Of a stretch of DNA of 64,000 nucleotides, positions 43,662-55,427 are shown one piece after another (positions within the stretch are counted from its first letter, which is position 1; the number at the start of each line of letters is the position of its first letter). The notes under the pieces were generated by a model. That model ran no database searches, was not told the DNA's origin, and saw only the letters and a list, made by a program, of their open reading frames with translations. Position numbers and translations under genes: made by a program. Origin of the DNA: Atherinomorus stipes (taxonomy: Eukaryota > Chordata > Actinopteri > Atheriniformes > Atherinidae); NCBI GenBank assembly GCA_023101725.1, contig JALJCO010001134.1:1-64000 (forward strand), given 5' to 3'.

Positions 43662-43797
43662 ATATATATATATATAATGGTAAATTATGCTGAATGGGGG
43701 TATCGGCCAACACATCCGACATATCAGCTGGTGCGGATAGAAAGCAAAAAACGTGAAAATTGTCCAGCCAATGTATCAGTCTATCCTTAGTATCAAT

Positions 43798-46030
43798 GCC
43801 AGGCCTCTGAGAGGCGCAGCAATGCTGCTGCAGAGATGCACCTCAAACTGAGAAGAAGACATGGAGCATGCACAGATGGAAACCACTGGATTTAAATGAA
43901 GTTGACGGAAGTTTGCAGGTCTTCTGGGAGAGACTGGAGCGAACGCATTATCGGGTTGTAAAAACGGATGCATATCTGGTTCCCATTGGGAAGCACGGAG
44001 GAGGAGCTATGATGGTATGGGGAGTTTAGCTACTGAATCAGCCACTGCAGAACTCCGTTTAAATTTCCTGTTGGTTTTTATTGTTGCATATTTAAAAACA
44101 CTCTCTGCAGCATTACTACCGAGGAGGATTAGGGCCATCGAAGTAAAGAAATAAAAAAATTAAATGAAATTCTTAGAACAAAAAGTCAGAATTCTGTCTT
44201 TAATCTCAGAATTCTGACTTTTATCCAAAACGTTTTTTTTTTTAAATTTTCAGGAGATTTTTTTTTCTCAAATTTTTTAAAAGCAAATCCAAGAAAAGAA
44301 ATTCTGACTTTGATGTCAATTTTCTGACTTGTTTCCAGAACATTTAAAAAAATAAGAAAAAAATTGGGACTTTTTTTTTCTGAAAAAAAAAGTCAGAATT
44401 CTGTCTTTTTTCTCAGAATTTTTTTTTTTTTTTTTCTAACTTCGTCTTCCGTACATTATGAAGTTTGATGAAAACCAAACCAAAGAGATTATTTTAAAAG
44501 TCATCATTGTTGTAGTGTAAATAGGAGCAAACCTGTTAACAGAAACTTTAACTCAAGGTATACTGTATTTAAAGTGAAGTCAACTAAGCACATTATTCAA
44601 TATTTAGAGTTTCACCAGGGCTAATTATTTTTTAAATTCCACCAGAAAATCTTTTCCGTACATCTAAAAACAGGTTGCATTCAGAATCAGTGAATTAACG
44701 GAGGTTTTCTGCCGTCCTTTACACCAGAATGAATTCCATCTTAAAACCGCCGTCTTCCTACGTTTCCTGTCTGAGCTTCACAGCAGAGCTTGTGTTTCTG
44801 CTTCAGCATGTGGGAGTCGGAGAGCAGAGCGAATAACATTATGCAACAAGAACTGGCCTCGACATCCAGAACAAGAAGCAAACAGCATCACGTAGGAGGT
44901 GTGTGATGTATGTGTGTGTTGCTCTGGACTTCATTAATAAAATAAAATCGAATCCTCTACATCCTGTTTGGCCGCTTGTTAGTGTTCAACATGTGTGGAT
45001 TGTTTTCTTCCTTCTTCCAGCAAACCTCATTTATGTGTGTCTGCTTTTTTTTATGAGCTTCGATCTTTTAAAAAAATATAAAATATTATGCTAGAAATCG
45101 ATGTGCAGGGAGGTTTTGTTGCAGCATGATGAAACTGTGAGAAGTGGATGTCTGCAAAACCTGAATTTCTGCAAAACGTGAACAGAAAACAAATCCTGTA
45201 ACAGAAAAGGGAAGGAAAGACAAGAACAATGGAAAAGATAGCCCCCCAAAAAAGAAGAAAAATCAGATAATGAAAGAAACAGATAAAGAATAAAAGAAGA
45301 AGGTATGTGAAGTTAAAAGCAAATAAAGAAAAATATGTTTTAAAAAAGGAAAGGAAAAGGAGAAGGGCAACCTGCCAAAAGGGAAAGAGGGAAAAAAGAT
45401 CAAAACAGATTATTAAGGCAATAAAACAAGGAAAAGTAAAACAAATTACAAAAAAAGAGGGTAATAATATGAAAAAAACAGAAAGCTAAGAAAGGTAAAA
45501 GGGGGCAAAGTAAGAGACAAATAGGACGAAAAAAGGATAAAAGGACAGCAAATATAATGTTATTTTGGTTCTGAAAGATTTTGGCTGAATTTGCTGAAAA
45601 CTAGAAAACGTAAATAATTGTTAATAAAGCTGACTACTTCAGACATTGTTCTAAGATCATAAAAATGTCTGACGATGGCCCACATCAGCCTTCCCCAAGC
45701 TGGGAAGTCCCATGATGACCGCAGGGGGTGTCCAGATCATTGTAAAACAAATAAAATAAATATTAGGCATGCCAAAAAATAATGTCCTGATACAGGGAGA
45801 TAAATCTGAGAAGTTGTCTCACTAATTTCAATAATAATCTCACAATTAAATTCATATTGCAAATCACAATTGAGCATTAACCTATTTTGGCCATGTAGGT
45901 GGTTTTATTCAATTGTAGACCAAATCCATTAAAAAATCCCCTTATTGATGAAGTTTATGGAATCTGTAAAAGGTATAGTCCGGAGTTTTCTCCCTGAAAA
46001 TAAACGGTAGTCTTGTGCGAGGAAAATCCA
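43798..46030. other. Intergenic stretch without recognised gene
   Basis: Includes an irregular array of gtcagaattctg and tctgactttt words at about 44180-44440 and a purine-rich, A-rich tract at about 45180-45560, which produces the lysine-rich 60-codon chance frame. No exon or RNA gene recognised. Confidence 0.5.
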
Positions 46031-46033
46031 GCT

Positions 46034-46578
46034 GAGGGGCCGTTCACACGAGGACGACTGCGGGTAAAAATGACTAAATATTTCATCAGAAGTGGCTTAC
46101 GTTCACACGGCAACGGCGTTATTCCGGGTTGAAGACGCAAAAATCTGAAGACTCATTCCAAAGTGGAATTCCTGAAGACGCGACGCTGTTGCGTTCTCAT
46201 CACGGCCCAAAACGCAAAAATGATGGTGGATCTGCTCACGCCATGATCACGTTGCATGGGCGTTGACGTCACACACAAACAGGGAAAACAACAATGTCGG
46301 ACTACGGGGCCGTCTCATTTCAGAAACAAACCGCTTCAAAATGCCCCGAAAATGTAAACCCAGCGCATCTATGGTAGATTTTACACATCACACGGACATG
46401 GTGGAGTTCTACCACAGCACCACCTAACGGCCTGGCGTGCAGATCCAATCGAATTCCACGCACTCTTGCATCCTCGTACGCAGATTTCTTCATGACGACG
46501 CTCGTGTAAATGCGGATAAAAAGATGAAGACGAGACGCCACTTGCGTCTTCTGATTGTCGGCGTATAAACGTAGCCTT
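46034..46578. mobile_element. Possible MITE with ggccgttcacacg ends
   Basis: aggggccgttcacacgagg at the left and gtcggcgtataaacgtagcct at the right look like imperfect inverted ends of an about 545-bp element; further cgttcacacgg words lie inside. Flanking duplications are not clear. Confidence 0.4.
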
Positions 46579-48350
46579 AATCTGCACCTTTGGGCCTCTA
46601 CTCTCGTGTGGCGGGGAGTTTTGTTTGCAACTCCCCCTCCCATGACTGTCTCTCAGTTTTTCCCTTTGTTTCGGTGTGTTAGGGACGTTTCTGGGTGAAG
46701 ATCTACGTATTGTTTCCAGCCAATGACGGCGCTAAGGGCGTAGCTCTCTGTTGGGATAAACTTGTCGATTGGAAGAAACTTTTTTTTTTCTTTTTTTTAA
46801 AACGTTGACTGGAGCCGACACCAGATTAACTGGCAATCTCACTAAAAATGGCGGTGTCCACTCACACTGGGAGCCTCCCTGCATGCTGTGTTGTCATGCA
46901 GAGCAGATGGCTGCAGCTTTATTTAAGAAATTTTGACACTGTCCATGTGAAACGTTGGCACAAACAAACATGGCACTTTGCTTCAAACTTCTCTTTTTAT
47001 GGACAAACCCTGATTCCTAATGACATGGTTTTCCCACCATATGAACAGCACAGCATTGCCAAACACATCAGTGTGCCATATGTTTCTTGTTGATGTTAGA
47101 GTGAATTAAAAACAGCAACATGAGCTTTTCTTCCAAAAAAAAAACCCTGCTGTTGGTTAATAAGGGAGTCTAAGAGCAGTTGAAGGATACTTCTGGGGTT
47201 TAAGGATTTCTGGGACAAAAAGTCTAAGTCTGATGGATACAAAAGCACATTGTGAGAGTGCAGACATTTTCCTGCATTTTGAAGGTAAAATGACACACAC
47301 TGCAGTAGTTTTGGACACAGCACCAGGTAAAAAGTGCTTTTTGTATTAATTTTTTTTGTCTTCTCCCACTCTGATTCCCATCATTCTGTTATATTACCCA
47401 TTATAAAAGCTGAATTTCACTGAATCTGTAGTTAATCTTTCAACGTGAATATTTCTGAAACTGTTGAAGATACAAAAATATATGAACGCCAGACCTATAG
47501 TCCAATATCTCATGAAGATTTTGAAGTTTGAATGGTGTCTGAGTCAACTCTTATGGAACAAGAAACATGTGTGAAGGTATTTTGAAGGTTCTGTCCATTG
47601 AAATTAATGTCAAAAATATGTTTAAGCATATTTCTTAAATTATTAAAGATATGGAAAAGTTCTTTCTGAGCACGCTTCTCTTGAATTTTGGTGTTTGAAT
47701 GGCTTAAATAGCTACAATTATATTGAAGTGATGGCTGTCCAAAAACTGTACAGGTCAGAAAAAGGAACTTAATGAAATGTGATTGTAGAATGAGCTTTCA
47801 CACTGATAAAAGATAGGCAAAGGGGGAAATAAAGGTTGTCAAGGACAGAAGAAAAGTCAGAAAACAGAGGAGGAGGAAAGGGAGAATGGGAAGTTACATA
47901 AGTTAAAGCAGGGGTGAACAAAAATGCAAGGAAAAATAAATGGAAAGGAAAATGGAAAGTAAATTATGAAAAAGGGAATAAGAAACCAAGGAATTCTATT
48001 ATGCAGTATGCCTTCCACATCGAACACACCTCTCATTCCCCCCGACACCACCTGTGTGTTTTATAGCTGCCCCAGAGGCAGCTTTCAGTTGTGCTGTCAG
48101 AAAAGCTGCAAAGCCTCATGGGTAATAGACAAGACATTTTTCAGCTGCCTCCCTGAAGGTTAGCTGCGTGCTAACACACATACATACACACACTCAGATT
48201 TTTGCTCAAGAAATAAAACAAACAAAAAGAAAACACATTTTGATTCTTGTCGGGTAATAACACACTCATACACACGTACGTATGTGATATTTCCACATCT
48301 GCAAGGACAAAATTACACCTGAATACCTGAGAAACATCCTCACTATCAGG
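46579..48350. other. Intergenic stretch without recognised gene
   Basis: Moderately AT-rich with a purine-rich segment at 47820-47990. Chance frames only. Confidence 0.5.
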
Positions 48351-48354
48351 GATA

Positions 48355-48863
48355 GTTCACCCACAGAATGATGTTCCTTCATTTTCTACACACCCTCATG
48401 GTGAGCAAGACTCTGGAGCACTTTTTTAATATCTCAAATGCAGCCGGCGATTTGGGAGGCTTCTCGTTATCCACTGACATTCATATAATGGAGTTCACCG
48501 GCGACTGAACCAAAAAGGTCCATAAAAGTCCACAAAAACTTGTCAATATTCCTCCATACTGCTCGTCCAATGTAATCCAAGTGTCCTGAGTGGGTAGCGT
48601 CCAGAATTTACTTAAAACGACATCATTAAGTATGTTTTTAGAGCCTAAACAGTACTACATCGCATTTCCTGGAAGTGCGCCGATGCGCGTTCACGACACT
48701 ATGGTAGCCGTGCAGACGAAAGATTGCGCGTTCTTTCTTTCTTTGTTTCAAATCAATAGCCAACCCCTCTTGTGTTTGTGCTGGTTTGTCTGCAGCTCTG
48801 GCGCTCTTTGTACAATGTAAACAGCAAATTTCTTCTTCTACTCTTGCATTATTGGCAGAGTAG
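48355..48863. mobile_element. Left part of a TTAA-class foldback element (Angel-like)
   Basis: Follows the left arm and centre of the complete element at 58996-59753: gatagttcacccacagaatgatg, then ggagttcaccggcgactgaacc, tccatactgctcgtccaatg and the cgttctttctttctttg centre. The right arm is missing. Confidence 0.7.
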
Positions 48864-48889
48864 GCTCTGAACGAAGAGGCTTCTGCAGT

Positions 48890-49530
48890 GATTGCATGTT
48901 CTCCCCGTGGATAGCTGGGTTCTCTCCAGGTACTGCAGCTTCCTCCCACCATCTAAAGCAGGGTTGCCCAAGTTCAGTCCGCGATGGCTTCTCTCCTGCA
49001 CATTTATAAGGGAATTAACCATTTAAGTGTGTTTGAGAGGGTATGTTCCAACACTGCAGGATAGTAGCTCTCGAGGACCAGACATGGGCACCCCTCATCT
49101 AAAGACTTGTTTGTTAGGTGAACAGGTCTCCCTTGCAGGGCTGCATGGTGGTGGGGTGGTTAGCACCACAGCCTCACAGTAAGAAGGTTGCTAGTTTGAG
49201 TCCCAACTGGGGAGGGAGGTTTGAACAATTCCAACAGTGGCGTTCCTGTATGGAGTTTGCATGTTCTCCCCGTGTATGTGTGGGTTCTCTCCAGGTACTC
49301 CAGCTTCTTCCCACTGTCCAAAGACATGCACGTTAGATTAACTGGTCACTCTAAATTGCCCCTATGAGTGAATGCGAGTGTGAATGGTTGTTTGTCTCTG
49401 TGTTGGCGCTGCAACAGACTGGCGACTTGTCCAAGGTGTACCCGGCCTCTCGCCTGATAATAGCTGGGATAGACTCCAACAACCCCTGTGACCCTGTGCT
49501 GGATAAGCAGTACAGAAAATGGATGGATAG
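48890..49530. repeat. SINE-like repeat with tRNA-like head, plus a fragment
   Basis: At 49136 the head gtggtggggtggttagcac with gtttgagtccc some 45 bases on resembles the A and B boxes of a tRNA-derived RNA polymerase III promoter. A long body follows (gttctccccgtgtatgtgtg, gactggcgacttgtcc) and the copy ends in a ggat/gatg tail at about 49520. A piece of the same body lies at 48890-48957. Common in fish genomes; the exact family is not certain. Confidence 0.6.
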
Positions 49531-49624
49531 ATGGTCTCCCTTGCAAAAGAGACTGCATTTCTCAATGGGACTTGCATGTTAAAGGTTACAAAAAGTATAT
49601 GTACCTGCAGACCCTCACAGCAAA

Positions 49625-50195
49625 GTGGGCCTGCCAAGTGGGCCCACCATTGGAACAAACTCACCACCAGGTGGTGATCAGGTGACAGCTCTGCCCGTCT
49701 CTTTACCCGAGTGTCCAAGATGTGGACGCAATCTGACAACATGACTATAAAGTTGGTCATTGAAGAAGAATGTCCCGGTGCCAAGTGCACCAGGACAGTT
49801 ATGCTTGAACATGGAATTCGTTATGGACAATCCATGCCAAACACAGAAGTCCAAAGACAAAATTTCACTTGGGTTTGGATCGGGGGCCCATTCCGTCCAA
49901 TCACGCTCCTCCAGGTCTCACTACGATAGCCCACATAAGCACGAAAACCTCCAAGCAGTATGAGGGAGGCCCCAGTAGGAGCGCTCTCCACACCAGGACT
50001 CCACAGAGGGTGGGTACTGAACTGCTGTTTGGCACAAACAACAGTCAGACCCATCCCCCTGCCAAAAGATGGAGGGAGGCTACCTTCTTATCCACCAGGG
50101 TAAATGCCAACATACGGGCCTCAAGCTGGGGAGCAACAAGTATGCCCACACCTGCTTTGCGCCTCTCATCAGGAACAACTGAGACGGCAGGCTGT
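49625..50195 (-). pseudogene. Decayed LINE endonuclease domain
   Basis: Minus-strand pieces in different frames give, in order, DERRKAGVGILVAPQLEAR, a LLAGG..TVVCA segment, RAPTG-like then LLGGFRAYVG, ETWRSVIGRNG, DFCVWHGLSITNSMF and DTRVKRRAELSPDHHLVVS. This is the apurinic-type endonuclease of a fish LINE. Several frameshifts break it, and the catalytic GDFNAHVG-type box has lost its Asp and Asn. It is a different part, and probably a different LINE family, from the reverse-transcriptase fragment in fbxw7 intron 5. Confidence 0.7.
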
Positions 50196-50199
50196 TGAA

Positions 50200-51840
50200 G
50201 TAGGACAGCCTAGCCAATGAGAATTTCCCATAGTGCTCCAGTCCTGTTGCTTAGCAACTCCAGACTCCAAGGCCATCTAGTGACAGCATTCTGCTGATTC
50301 TTTCAGATACGTAGTAAAAACTAAATGAGTTGGGCATTTTATTTCTTTTCATTTATCTGTCGTTACTTGAACATTAACACCACATTAACCAATCGCTAAC
50401 ACCTGAGTAATGTCAAACAAATACTTTTCTGAGGCAAAAACTTTGTTTTTTAAGCTTGGCTGCATATTTTTTGAAAAATTTTCAGAGACTATCTGTTGTT
50501 TCTAACAGCGCCAGTATCCTTCGTTCTAGGCCAAACGAAGTGTGGGTTTAGGTGGATCTGAAGGCTCCTTGGGAGGCTTAGAAGAGGGACAGTACTTGAC
50601 GTGCCGCTGTTACGTATTCAGCTGACGAATCCGCATTTCGAGTGTGTTGACTTCAGAATGAGACACAGCCTTCATCTGATCTTATCTAGATGAACCCTTA
50701 AACATCACACACCAACTCAGGACCGCCAACGTCCCTGTCTTTGACCACCACCTAATTCCCAATGGACCCGACCTCGAATTTCCGTCCCACAGGTTGTGAA
50801 CGCACATGGAGCAGCCTGAAAACGTAAAAGAATACAGAAACTTTCTATATAGGCAAAGCTTATCAAAGTGTCATATCATTAATCATTAATATATTAAAGG
50901 GACTCGAGTAAAGATTAAGAAATGAAACTCACGATTGCCGCGACTGGCGCTTCAGGTAACTGCAGCCAAGAGCAAAGCCGTCACGGGAGCACAAGCTGAA
51001 GCTATAATGTTGTTTTTCTTTTTTTTTTCTTAGTAGTTCCACTTTTTAGTGTCTTTCAGTTGATCTGGATCGTTTGCTGACGGCAGAAGAATCCATAACT
51101 ATCGCTTAGAGTGTTTGAATTTACCGCAAACGTCTTCATGTATCAAAACTGCGGATGTAGCTTCATTTGATGTCACGTCCGCAGGGCAGCGCGGGAAATT
51201 CGGACACCGAATTGCAGCGCATTTTGCAGCACACAGCCTGTTCAAGGCAACGGAGAGAAATGTGGGTGGAAACGTTATTTTGGTATTTAACGCTTCATCA
51301 CCCATTAGTATTAAAAAAAAATGGACATGCATGTTTGTTTTTTTAAATTCCTGCCTCTAGTCCCTTTAAGTCATTAATGTAAAAATAATTATTTTTATTT
51401 TAAGCATTAGTTTTTTTTTTCTATAGGAACCAATTTGGGTCCCTAAGATCTTAAGAGGGAGTTTTTCTGGCGAAACTCCTGAGGGTTGATTTAAAAAAAA
51501 AAAAAAAAAAGGTGTCAGTTTTTGACAGTATTTCCACAACAGGAGTGAATGTAACAGTCAATTTTCCACTACTGTCTGTGAATGGATTCACTTCTACAGC
51601 AAAGATTATCCGTTTCTCTTTGTCTTTATTTGAGCCTTTGTAATGGTGAAAGCATTTAATCAAACTATTTTAGGAAAACAGAGGAGCTAAATCGAGCATC
51701 CATCCCTGAGCCCAGACAAACATGAAGGATTCACCTCCTATAGAGTGAGCTGACCACACACACTGCACTTTGTACTTTGAACATTGCTTCAAACTGCTCC
51801 TCTTCCAACAATAAGTCGAAGTAAACCCCTCCTCCTTCCT
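50200..51840. other. Upstream region of the TRIM gene, no recognised gene
   Basis: No exon recognised. A run of 18 A at about 51493-51510 and AT-rich text lie here. Promoter elements of the TRIM gene should lie in its last part, but I could not place a TATA box. Confidence 0.45.
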
Positions 51841-52027
51841 CCTAATGACACACAGCGACTCCACTCTGTCCACATATTTGCTTGTTCCCTCCCTTTCATA
51901 TCTGAGTTTACACATGGGTGCAACCAACTTCTGCTGGAGTCTAAGAGCTGATTGGCCACTGCACAAATATGTTGTTGGATCAGATCTCAGCCGAGTTTCA
52001 TGTATCAGGAAGCGAAACAGAGCTGAA

Positions 52028-53719
52028 ATGGCGCAGAGAGGAGTTAAGCTGGACCAAGAAAACATTTCTTGTTCAATCTGTGGGGATCTACTGAAGGATC
52101 CGGTGACTATTCCCTGTGGACACAGCTACTGTATGGACTGTATTAAAACCTGCTGGGATGGAGAGGATCAGAGGGGAATCCACAGCTGTCCTCAGTGCAG
52201 GAAAACTTTCATACCGAGACCTGTCCTGGAGAAAAACATCATGTTAGCGGCTTTAGTGGCAAAGCTGAAGAAGACTGGACTCCAAGCTGCTCCAGCTGAT
52301 CACTGCTATGCTGGACCTGAAGATGTGGCCTGTGATGTCTGCACTGGGAGGAAGATGAAAGCCAGCAAGTCCTGTCTGGTCTGTTTGGTTTCTTACTGTC
52401 AGAATCACCTCCAACTTCATTATGCTGTTCCATCTTTTAAAAAGCATAAAGTTGTTGAACCATCGTTGAAACTTCAGCACCACATCTGTTCTCGTCATGA
52501 TGAGGTGATGAAGATTTTCTGTCGTACTGATCAGCAGAGTATCTGTTATCTCTGCTTAATGGATCAACATAAAGGTCATGAAACAGTCTCAATTCCAGCA
52601 GAAAGAGCTGAGAAGCAGAAGGAGCTGGAGGTGAGTCGACAACAAATCCAGCAGAGAATCCAGGACGGAGAGAAAGATGTGAAGCTGCTTCAACAGGAGG
52701 TGGAGGCCATCAATGGCTCCGCTGATAAAGCAGTGGAGGACAGTGAGAAGATCTTCACTCAGCTGATCCGTCTCATCCAGAAAAGAAGCTCTGATGTGAA
52801 GCAGCAGATCAGATCCCAGCAGGAAACTGAAGTGAGTCGAGTCAAAGAGCTTCAGGAGAAGCTGGAGCAGGAGATCACTGAGCTGAAGAGGAAAGACGGC
52901 GAGCTGGAGCAGCTCTCACACACAGAGGATCACAACCAGTTTCTACACAACTACCCCTCACTGTCAGCACTCAGTGAGTCTACACACTCATCCAGCATCA
53001 ATATCCGTCCTCTCACATACTTTGAGGATGTGACAGCAGCTGTGGCAGAGACCAGAGATAAACTACAGGACATCCTGATGGACAAATGGACAAACATCTT
53101 ACTGATGATCACCGATGTGGACGTTTTACTCCCACAACCAGAACCAAAGATCAGAACTGACTTCCTAAAATATTCAAGAGAAATCACACTGGATCCAAAC
53201 ACAGCACATCCATGTCTGTTATTATCTGAGGGGAACAGAAAAGCAACATTAATGAGAAAAACGCAGTCTTATTCTAGTCATCTAGACAGATTCACTTATT
53301 GGTGGCAGGTCCTGAGCAGAGAGAGTCTGACTGGACGTTGCTACTGGGAGGTGGAGTGGAGAGGAAGAGGGGTTGAGATAGCAGTCGCCTACAAGAATAT
53401 CAGCAGAGCAGGAAACTCATACGAATGTGGATTTGGATTCAATGATAAATCTTGGTCATTACGTTGTGATGCAAACAGTTACACTCTGCGCTGCAACAAA
53501 GTCCAAACTCCCGTCTCAGGTCCTGGTTCCTCCAGAGTAGGAGTGTATCTGGATCACAGAGCAGGTATTCTGTCTTTCTACAGCGTCTCTGAAACCATGA
53601 CTCTCCTCCACAGAGTCCAGACCACATTCACTCAGCCGCTCTATGCTGGACTTCAGTTTCACTACTATTTACTTTCATACTCTGGTGGAGACACTGCTGA
53701 GTTGATCGAACTGAAGTAG
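52028..53719 (+). CDS. TRIM16-like E3 ubiquitin ligase, single exon, 563 aa
   Basis: A RING/B-box/coiled-coil/PRY-SPRY protein of the TRIM family; such proteins transfer ubiquitin through the RING and recognise targets with the SPRY domain, and the fish-expanded ones are often linked to antiviral defence. RING C3HC4 at residues 15-57 (C15, C18, C30, H32, C35, C38, C54, C57). B-box 1 about 102-131. B-box 2 154-184 (C154, H157, C165, D168, C173, C176, H181, H184). Coiled coil about 190-310. PRY-SPRY 377-563 with LDP (388), WEVE (440) and LDHRAG (508). The frame is open from 51845, but the added 61 residues have no domain; the Met at 52028 has G at -3 and +4 and starts directly before the RING. 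All zinc ligands are intact and no stop breaks the frame. Closest to teleost TRIM16-like/finTRIM proteins by domain layout; orthology not settled. Confidence 0.93.
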   Translation: MAQRGVKLDQENISCSICGDLLKDPVTIPCGHSYCMDCIKTCWDGEDQRGIHSCPQCRKTFIPRPVLEKNIMLAALVAKLKKTGLQAAPADHCYAGPEDVACDVCTGRKMKASKSCLVCLVSYCQNHLQLHYAVPSFKKHKVVEPSLKLQHHICSRHDEVMKIFCRTDQQSICYLCLMDQHKGHETVSIPAERAEKQKELEVSRQQIQQRIQDGEKDVKLLQQEVEAINGSADKAVEDSEKIFTQLIRLIQKRSSDVKQQIRSQQETEVSRVKELQEKLEQEITELKRKDGELEQLSHTEDHNQFLHNYPSLSALSESTHSSSINIRPLTYFEDVTAAVAETRDKLQDILMDKWTNILLMITDVDVLLPQPEPKIRTDFLKYSREITLDPNTAHPCLLLSEGNRKATLMRKTQSYSSHLDRFTYWWQVLSRESLTGRCYWEVEWRGRGVEIAVAYKNISRAGNSYECGFGFNDKSWSLRCDANSYTLRCNKVQTPVSGPGSSRVGVYLDHRAGILSFYSVSETMTLLHRVQTTFTQPLYAGLQFHYYLLSYSGGDTAELIELK

Positions 53720-54400
53720 AAGTTATTCTAGGGACAGCTGAGTGGTGCTCCCTCTTGAGTCTGTTTAGCCACAAAAAAAAAAAAAGTTTTTTTTTTTCTA
53801 ATTTTGTCTTATTGAGTGTGATGAGATATTTGGACTAGAAATTAGAAAAATATACTTATTTGAGTTTTTGCAGTGTGTAAAGAACTTTAGAGTGGAGCAT
53901 TATCACTAGCAAGGAGAAGGTCCTGCCTGCAGCTCGCAGGACTAGTTGGATATTAGGTGGGGTCACATATCCAACTCTTTCTACAAACCATTTTTATTAT
54001 TATCCTAACCCTTATCCCTAACCTACATATCAAGCCACACCTATTGGATGTCCAACCCTGCCCAATATCCAACGACAGCCAGCTGGAGCAGGGGGTTGTT
54101 GCTACCAACTGGTGTCTGAAACTGATGTCGGCGGAAGTGAACTTTGAACTCAGCACTGCCAAATAGTGGATGAACTGGCTTTACAACCATGGCAACGTAA
54201 AACACGCATGGAAGTATGAAGACAGCATCGCATGGTAACTTTTGAAACGGATGTCCCTGTTGGGGAGCATAAATGAGCTTTTAATAGATTCACTGTGATT
54301 TATATGTTGTAATGAATGTGTATACATACATACATACACATACATAGTGTATATAGCATAACAATCTAATAAAATGAGTAAATATGTATGGCTAAATAAT
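53720..54400 (+). promoter_or_regulatory. Probable 3' UTR and polyadenylation signal of the TRIM gene
   Basis: An AATAAA lies at 54368-54373, about 650 bases after the stop. A fragment of the cactgcaaaaactc MITE family (53795-53878) lies within. A later AATAAA near 54948 is an alternative. Confidence 0.35.
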
Positions 54401-55425
54401 AGAATTATGTAAATGTGCAACTGAGGCAAAACATTGCTGTGCTTATTTTTATGGAGAAATGTCAGCTTGTTCATCATGTTTCCTAAAAGGATAGTTTACT
54501 AAATGTAATCATCTTGATGATATATATATGCAAGCAAAGGGAGTTTTAATTATTTATATGTTTTTATGGTGTAATTTCACTGGTCCAGCCCACAAAAGAT
54601 CATTTTGCTCTTCATGTGGCTCTCTGAGCTAAAATATAAATTAATATCCCTGGATTGGTGGGTACTTGGCCGAAAAAAATATTTTGCAAGAGTTACAAAA
54701 TTGAGAAAAGTCTGAGAATCACTTGTCAAAACAATACATTTTGTAAAACCTGCTCGGATGTACTTTTATTAATTTCCCAGATTCATTTATTTTTTTCCAA
54801 CTGTATTTTGTTTCTGCTTCAATGAAAATTATAAATATATCATGTAGGTTTTATCTAATTTATGGAGATATTTCTATTCTTTCAAATTCTCCTGCAACTT
54901 CATGTAAAGCACTTAAATTTGCAATTATGAATATCTTTTCTGCTGCATAAATAAATTTGCCTTTTCTATGTTGGTACTTTAGAATTCACCTTTTAATTCT
55001 GAAAACACAAGTAATTTTACTCCCAGTTTGCCAGTGTTTACTGTTAAAATTCCACATTATCCCAGAACAGAAAAAGTGTTTTTTGTCCAACAGTTTTCAC
55101 CGTCACAGACTAAGATTTAGATTATTTTTCAGATGTTTTCAAGCCATTGCAGCATATCAAAGCCATTTTACCCAGTTCAGTATGTACTTGAAAAATAGAC
55201 AAAAGAAACTTAAACATGAACTTCTGTGTTTTTAAAAAGGATTAATGTACCAATAAGTTGAATTTGCCAAAGTTAATATTTAATTTGCTCATCACTGATA
55301 GCTCTTTTAAAGAAATTAACTTTCCTGTAGTAGATTTGAGAAATCTATCCAATAAACTTTAAGAAAAAATACCAGCTTTCATTATTCAGTTAAATATTTC
55401 AGGGGAACATTTACTCATCACCATA
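54401..55425. other. Intergenic stretch without recognised gene
   Basis: AT-rich. The 92-codon plus-strand frame at 54957-55235 has no recognisable domain. Confidence 0.5.
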
Positions 55426-55427
55426 TA

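Larger units (their letters stand above)
43051..43789. mobile_element. hAT MITE (ccgatacatcggcc family, inverted), perfect 8-bp duplication
   Basis: Read left to right it starts tatgggttgactgatacag and ends atcagtctatcctta, the reverse orientation of the copy at 33471. Identical octamers gtatcaat flank it (43043-43050, 43790-43797). It contains a (CA)n tract at about 43241-43275 and a second element at 43282-43661. Confidence 0.88.

Noticed and set aside
49136..49215. tRNA-like A and B boxes as a possible tRNA gene
   Set aside because: No cloverleaf closes around the boxes, and the sequence continues into a long repeat body with a ggat tail, so it is a SINE-like repeat head.
51845..52027. 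61-residue N-terminal extension of the TRIM frame
   Set aside because: No domain or signal peptide; the Met at 52028 lies just before the RING in a good context, as in related proteins. The extension is more likely 5' UTR.
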